From positions 1-37,200 of the forward strand of contig CAKZVC010000049.1 in the NCBI GenBank assembly GCA_937922235.1: a stretch of 37,200 nucleotides of DNA, given 5' to 3'. The stretch comes from an uncultured Acidimicrobiales bacterium. Lineage in GTDB: Bacteria; Actinomycetota; Acidimicrobiia; Acidimicrobiales; SHLQ01. Made by a program: the position numbers and the translations under genes. The notes under the pieces are model-generated. The model saw nothing but the letters and a program-made list of their open reading frames with translations. It was not told the DNA's origin and did not search any database. Position 1 is the stretch's first letter; each line of letters opens with the position of its first letter. Positions 34,199 to 37,200 of the stretch are shown piece after piece.

Positions 34199-35095
34199 CT
34201 AGCTGGCGCGCTTAGCGGCCTTTGCTTCGAGCTTTTCGGCTCGGGCGACGAGCGTGTTGGGCATCGCCATCAGATCTGAACGAGCCTGGTCTGCTTCCGA
34301 ACTCAGGCCTTCGAGCTTGTCGATCTTCCAGTCGCGGAGCACCGGGGCGATGATCTTCTCGGCGTGAATGCGCAGGTCGTAGATCTCGGCGCGGGCCGCG
34401 TGCGCAGCACGCTTTCGGAAGCGAGGCACGACGGTGCCAGGCATGTTGAAGTTCTCGTAGACCTTCTTCATCGACAGGATGCAGGTCGACGGGTCGTGCT
34501 GCATCATGGCGGCGACGATGCCCTTGTAGAAGATGTAGTGGTAGTTCTCGTCGGCGGCCACACGCTTCATGATCTCGTAGGCCTTCTCGTCGTCAGCCTT
34601 CACCCCGGTGTTGCGGTGAGATACGCGGGTAGCGAGCTCTTGAGCCGAGGTGTAGACGAAGATGTCGACCGGGTCGGTCCACGGGCTGTCCCAGCCCTTT
34701 GAGATCGTGGCCATACGGTCGTCCTCGAGGGCGACCGGGTCGCAGTTGCGGCTAATCATCAGGTAGTCGCGAATGACGATGGCGTGTTGGTTCTCTTCTG
34801 CAGTCCAGCGGCGGGTCCAGCGACCGAGCGGTGAGTCGGCCGGGAAATGGCTCGCAATCGAGAAGTGGTAGTACGGCAGGTTGTCTTCGGTCAGCAAGTT
34901 AAGAACAAGCGCCTCGCGCACCTCTGGGCTGATGGTGCACTGCGACTCGTCCCAGGGCTCGTCAACGAAGCTTCGGCCCTCTTCCCACGAGATCAGATCG
35001 TGCGCGTACCAGGTCGGTCGCTTCTCGATGTGGTCGGCCATGAGGCGTTCGATATCACCTTCGACGGCGGAGATGAGTTCGTGCTGGGCATTCAT
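34199..35095 (-). CDS. Acyl-ACP desaturase family diiron protein
   Basis: From ATG 35095 the protein has 298 residues; the upstream extension to 35200 lies in the divergent promoter region. The two-iron ligand set of soluble acyl-ACP desaturases is complete: Glu70 (LTEDNLPYYH), Glu101/His104 (EENQH), Glu153 (SAQELATRVSH) and Glu183/His186 (DENYH). Such enzymes put a double bond into acyl chains on ACP (or CoA) using O2 and reduced ferredoxin; in Actinobacteria the relatives are DesA-type proteins. It is shorter than the plant enzymes and ends in a basic helix (ARAEKLEAKAAKRAS). A TAGATT hexamer lies 8 nt before the ATG. Regiospecificity cannot be told. Confidence 0.92.
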   Translation of the reverse strand: MNAQHELISAVEGDIERLMADHIEKRPTWYAHDLISWEEGRSFVDEPWDESQCTISPEVREALVLNLLTEDNLPYYHFSIASHFPADSPLGRWTRRWTAEENQHAIVIRDYLMISRNCDPVALEDDRMATISKGWDSPWTDPVDIFVYTSAQELATRVSHRNTGVKADDEKAYEIMKRVAADENYHYIFYKGIVAAMMQHDPSTCILSMKKVYENFNMPGTVVPRFRKRAAHAARAEIYDLRIHAEKIIAPVLRDWKIDKLEGLSSEADQARSDLMAMPNTLVARAEKLEAKAAKRAS

Positions 35096-35103
35096 CACGC
35101 CTG

Positions 35104-35109
35104 AATCTA
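35104..35109 (-). promoter_or_regulatory. -10 hexamer TAGATT for a leaderless desaturase mRNA
   Basis: TAGATT on the minus strand ends 8 nt before ATG 35095, with no Shine-Dalgarno sequence between. The identical hexamer precedes ndk. Confidence 0.45.
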
Positions 35110-35209
35110 CTTGCAACGCCCCGACTGCGGCGAACCTGGGACCACGAAAGGTGCGCACTGTCACAAACAATTTCCGAGTGCCAGTACCCGCCACGACCAC
35201 TGGGCGCGG

Positions 35210-35215
35210 TACGGT
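35210..35215 (+). promoter_or_regulatory. -10 hexamer TACGGT for a leaderless uridine kinase mRNA
   Basis: TACGGT ends 8 nt before GTG 35224; no Shine-Dalgarno sequence is present. Confidence 0.4.
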
Positions 35216-35223
35216 CTTGCTCT

Positions 35224-35838
35224 GTGAACGCTCTCCTCATTGGCATTTCTGGTGGCAGCGGCTCAGGCAAGACCCGCCTGGCGAACGACTTGGCGACGGC
35301 AATTGGCCCCGACCGAGTCACGCTTCTTCCGTTCGACGCGTACTACAAGGATCTCCGTGGCCTCTCGATGGAGGAGCGCAACGCCGTCAACTTCGATCAC
35401 CCCGATTCGCTTGACGCCGAGATGTTCGGCCACCACCTCGATGGCCTAGCGAACGGCCTCGATATTGCGATGCCGGTCTATGACTTCAGCACGCATCGGC
35501 GTCTTGATGACCTACACATTCTTCCTGCTCGCGAGATTGTGATCGCTGACGGCATTTTGCTGTTTGCGTTCCCTGAGCTTGTCGAGCGGTTCGACTTCAC
35601 CGTGTTCCGTTCGTGCCCCGAAGACGTTCGTTTCGCCCGCCGTCTCGAGCGTGACATGGTCGAGCGTAGCCGCTCAGAAGCAAGTGTCACCGAGCAGTTC
35701 TCAGCCTCGGTCAAGCCAATGCACGACCAGTTCGTCGAGCCGTCTGCGGCGGTCGCCAGCCGTGTCGTCGAGCATGGCGAAGCGCTCGAAACGGTCGTTG
35801 CTGAGCTCGCCTCACAGGTCGACTCGATCCTGGTCTAA
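35224..35838 (+). CDS. udk: Uridine kinase family protein
   Basis: A 204-residue P-loop kinase that phosphorylates uridine/cytidine to UMP/CMP in pyrimidine salvage. It has Walker A GISGGSGSGKT (ending at residue 17), LLPFDAYYKDLRG (the DxYYK of the family), VNFDHPDSLD, PVYDFSTHRR and the lid RRLERDMVERSR. Length is normal. The start is GTG 35224, supported by Walker A beginning five residues later and by the -10 hexamer 8 nt upstream. It is divergent from the desaturase gene (128 bp between starts). Confidence 0.92.
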   Translation: MNALLIGISGGSGSGKTRLANDLATAIGPDRVTLLPFDAYYKDLRGLSMEERNAVNFDHPDSLDAEMFGHHLDGLANGLDIAMPVYDFSTHRRLDDLHILPAREIVIADGILLFAFPELVERFDFTVFRSCPEDVRFARRLERDMVERSRSEASVTEQFSASVKPMHDQFVEPSAAVASRVVEHGEALETVVAELASQVDSILV

Positions 35839-35873
35839 CGCCCACTGAGTAGGTGAGCGCACGGTGTGCGTCC

Positions 35874-35879
35874 TACCAT
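35874..35879 (+). promoter_or_regulatory. -10 hexamer TACCAT for a leaderless DUF3039 mRNA
   Basis: TACCAT ends 6 nt before ATG 35886. This spacing decided the start among 35853, 35886 and 35895. Confidence 0.45.
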
Positions 35880-35885
35880 CGGGGT

Positions 35886-36146
35886 ATGCGTCTGATGCGA
35901 ACCCCGATTTTGAACTCCGATGTCGACAGCGACACGCTGACGCGCCCGCAAGTTACCGATGGCGGCGATCACGACAAGTTTGCCCATTACGTGCGCAAGA
36001 CGAAGATCACCGAGAGCGCCGTGACCGGTCAAGCCGTCACGGCAATCTGCGGCAAGAAGTGGGTGCCAACCCGCAAGCCTGACGACTTCCCTGTGTGCCC
36101 CGACTGCAAGAAGATTTACGACCAGCTCAAGTCGTCGAAGAAGTAG
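35886..36146 (+). CDS. DUF3039 family protein, putative zinc-binding
   Basis: An 86-residue protein typical of Actinobacteria. TRPQVTDGGDHDKFAHYVRK and TAICGKKWVPTRKPDDFPVCPDCKKIYDQL are the family core. Cys55, Cys71 and Cys74 with His29 or His34 could form a small zinc site. Function is unknown. It stands 47 bp behind udk with its own -10 hexamer, and 6 bp before the sensor-GGDEF gene, with which it may be co-transcribed. The first ten residues before the core are poorly conserved, so the start could be nine bases later. Confidence 0.88.
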   Translation: MRLMRTPILNSDVDSDTLTRPQVTDGGDHDKFAHYVRKTKITESAVTGQAVTAICGKKWVPTRKPDDFPVCPDCKKIYDQLKSSKK

Positions 36147-36152
36147 TCACCT

Positions 36153-37200
36153 ATGCGTCTGACTGTCGGACGGCGCCTCGCGTTGGTGGTGGCCGTTGCG
36201 ATTCTGGCGCTGATCAGCTTGACGATCAGTGTGTTGCGTTCGAATGCAACGGACTCTCAGGCTCGCACGTCGGAGACCTTGCAGGGCACGACGACCTCGC
36301 TTGCTGCGCTGATCGAGGGCGAGTTGATGGCGGCGAGCACTGCGGTCGAAGTTGCAGCTGCAGCTGGCAGCGATGAACAGGTGACCACCACAGCGTTAGA
36401 GGACTCGGGCTTCATCGCCGCCGAGGTCATCTCGACCGTGGGCGAAACATCCAGGCTCGGTGCAAGCCGCAACGTGATCGACCGCTCGGCTACGGGCACC
36501 ACGTTCGGCACGACCCGCATTTTGAACGGCCGGGTGGGCGTCATTATCGGGACGCCGATGCCCCAAGGCCAGACGACGTCAGCCCAAATCCTGATCGGCG
36601 CGTACGACGCAGCGAGCATCTTGGCGAGCATTGAAGCAACCCGATCTGGCGAGAGCACCGAGGCCTTGCTCGCCGTGCGAAACGCCGCAGGCGACCCGGT
36701 GATCTTCACACCAAGTCGACATGGCGACGACGAGCCAGTGGGTCAACCTGACCGGGTCACCGCCACGCTGATCGAGAACGTGCTCGATGGCGAAGGGTCC
36801 TACGAGGACGACAACCAGCTGATCAACCAGCGGCGCTCGGTCGTGTCGATGCAGCGCGTTCCTGGGGTTGAATGGGTGGTTATTGCGGCCACCGATCTCG
36901 AAGACTCGGGCGCTTCCACAGTGCCGTTCTGGCTCGTGCCGTCGTTCTTGCTCGTCGGAGCGTTGATGCTCGTCCCCGTGTGGATGTTGCGGAACCGACT
37001 CCGTCGGCTCACGACTGCCGCTGAAGAGCTCAGCCGTGACCGGCTCATGGACCCGCTGGCCGATTCGAGCGAGGACGAAGTGGGGGTACTCGCCCGAGCG
37101 TTGCAAGGCATCGACGATCGCTTGCAAGCCGAGGAAGAGCTGCGGTCGCAGTCGGCCGCCACCCTGCAGCACCGCGCAACCCACGACCCGCTCACCGGCC
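36153..37200 (+). CDS. Membrane sensor with GGDEF domain, 3' partial
   Basis: The frame is open from ATG 36153 to the window end (349 residues). A membrane helix (LALVVAVAILALISLTISVL, residues 9-28) is followed by an extracytoplasmic sensor of about 240 residues (…VEWVVIAATDLED ends it, as in Cache-type sensors), a second helix (FWLVPSFLLVGALMLVPVWML), a HAMP-like linker (RLRRLTTAAEELSRDRL ... EVGVLARALQGIDDRL) and then ATHDPLTG, the first motif of a GGDEF domain (DxLTGLxNR). The protein is thus probably a diguanylate cyclase; whether an EAL domain follows cannot be seen. It begins 6 bp after DUF3039. Confidence 0.85.
   Translation, partial: MRLTVGRRLALVVAVAILALISLTISVLRSNATDSQARTSETLQGTTTSLAALIEGELMAASTAVEVAAAAGSDEQVTTTALEDSGFIAAEVISTVGETSRLGASRNVIDRSATGTTFGTTRILNGRVGVIIGTPMPQGQTTSAQILIGAYDAASILASIEATRSGESTEALLAVRNAAGDPVIFTPSRHGDDEPVGQPDRVTATLIENVLDGEGSYEDDNQLINQRRSVVSMQRVPGVEWVVIAATDLEDSGASTVPFWLVPSFLLVGALMLVPVWMLRNRLRRLTTAAEELSRDRLMDPLADSSEDEVGVLARALQGIDDRLQAEEELRSQSAATLQHRATHDPLTG

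Overview
The window looks like a chromosomal segment of an actinobacterium with moderately high GC, most likely of the class Acidimicrobiia (Ilumatobacter-like; the class is an inference). The support is: a tRNA-Gly/tig/clpP/clpX ... folC ... ndk/mreB/mreC/mreD/PBP2/rodA/rne gene order typical of Actinobacteria, a DUF3039 protein, a deazaflavin (F420)-type nitroreductase, and many genes whose start codon lies only 6-8 nt behind a TANNNT -10 hexamer, the arrangement expected for leaderless actinobacterial mRNAs.

Layout. 1-4056: the 3' part of a 2-oxoglutarate/Fe(II) oxygenase carrying an in-frame DNA repeat, a lipoprotein gene broken by one TAG codon, an antisense sarcosine-oxidase-like flavoenzyme, and an intact paralogue of the broken lipoprotein. 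4115-5384: an ArsR regulator with its operator over its own start codon, translationally coupled to a COG0701 permease. 5424-11657: acyl-CoA metabolism (TesB thioesterase, methylmalonyl-CoA mutase, VOC/epimerase-like protein, a thiolase-like protein, an acyl-CoA dehydrogenase). 11672-19589: RNase E/G and the rod-shape operon mreBCD-PBP2-rodA, all on the minus strand. 19962-28721: ndk, F420-type nitroreductase, folC, a DUF4399 lipoprotein, a GGDEF-EAL protein, clpX, clpP, tig and tRNA-Gly(TCC). 28867-30231: a disulfide oxidoreductase. 30261-31888: two gene remnants of opposite orientation (a solute-binding protein and a GGDEF-EAL protein) joined at one breakpoint. 31989-33949: a two-gene redox operon. 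33977-37200: a repeat patch, an acyl-ACP-desaturase-like diiron protein, a uridine kinase, DUF3039, and the 5' part of a sensor-GGDEF gene that runs off the window.

The standout is the operon 31989-33949. The second gene looks as if it ends at TGA 33707-33709, but the frame continues in perfect register as Gly-Ser-Cys and on to 33949. That gives the U-G-S-C motif of the UGSC (seleno)protein family, followed directly by a hairpin with a G-U-G loop and a bulged U that fits a bacterial SECIS element. Its partner, overlapping it by ATGA, is a 477-residue protein with an N-terminal thioredoxin-like CETC domain fused to a large uncharacterised domain. Together they suggest a selenium-dependent thiol redox system of unknown substrate.

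Other points of note are the chimeric junction near 30888, the single extra T that splits the GGDEF and EAL parts next to it, the decay of one lipoprotein paralogue, the repeat inside an oxygenase reading frame, the absence of valS and of a second clpP from an otherwise conserved actinobacterial gene order, and replaced ligand or catalytic residues in the epimerase-like and thiolase-like proteins.
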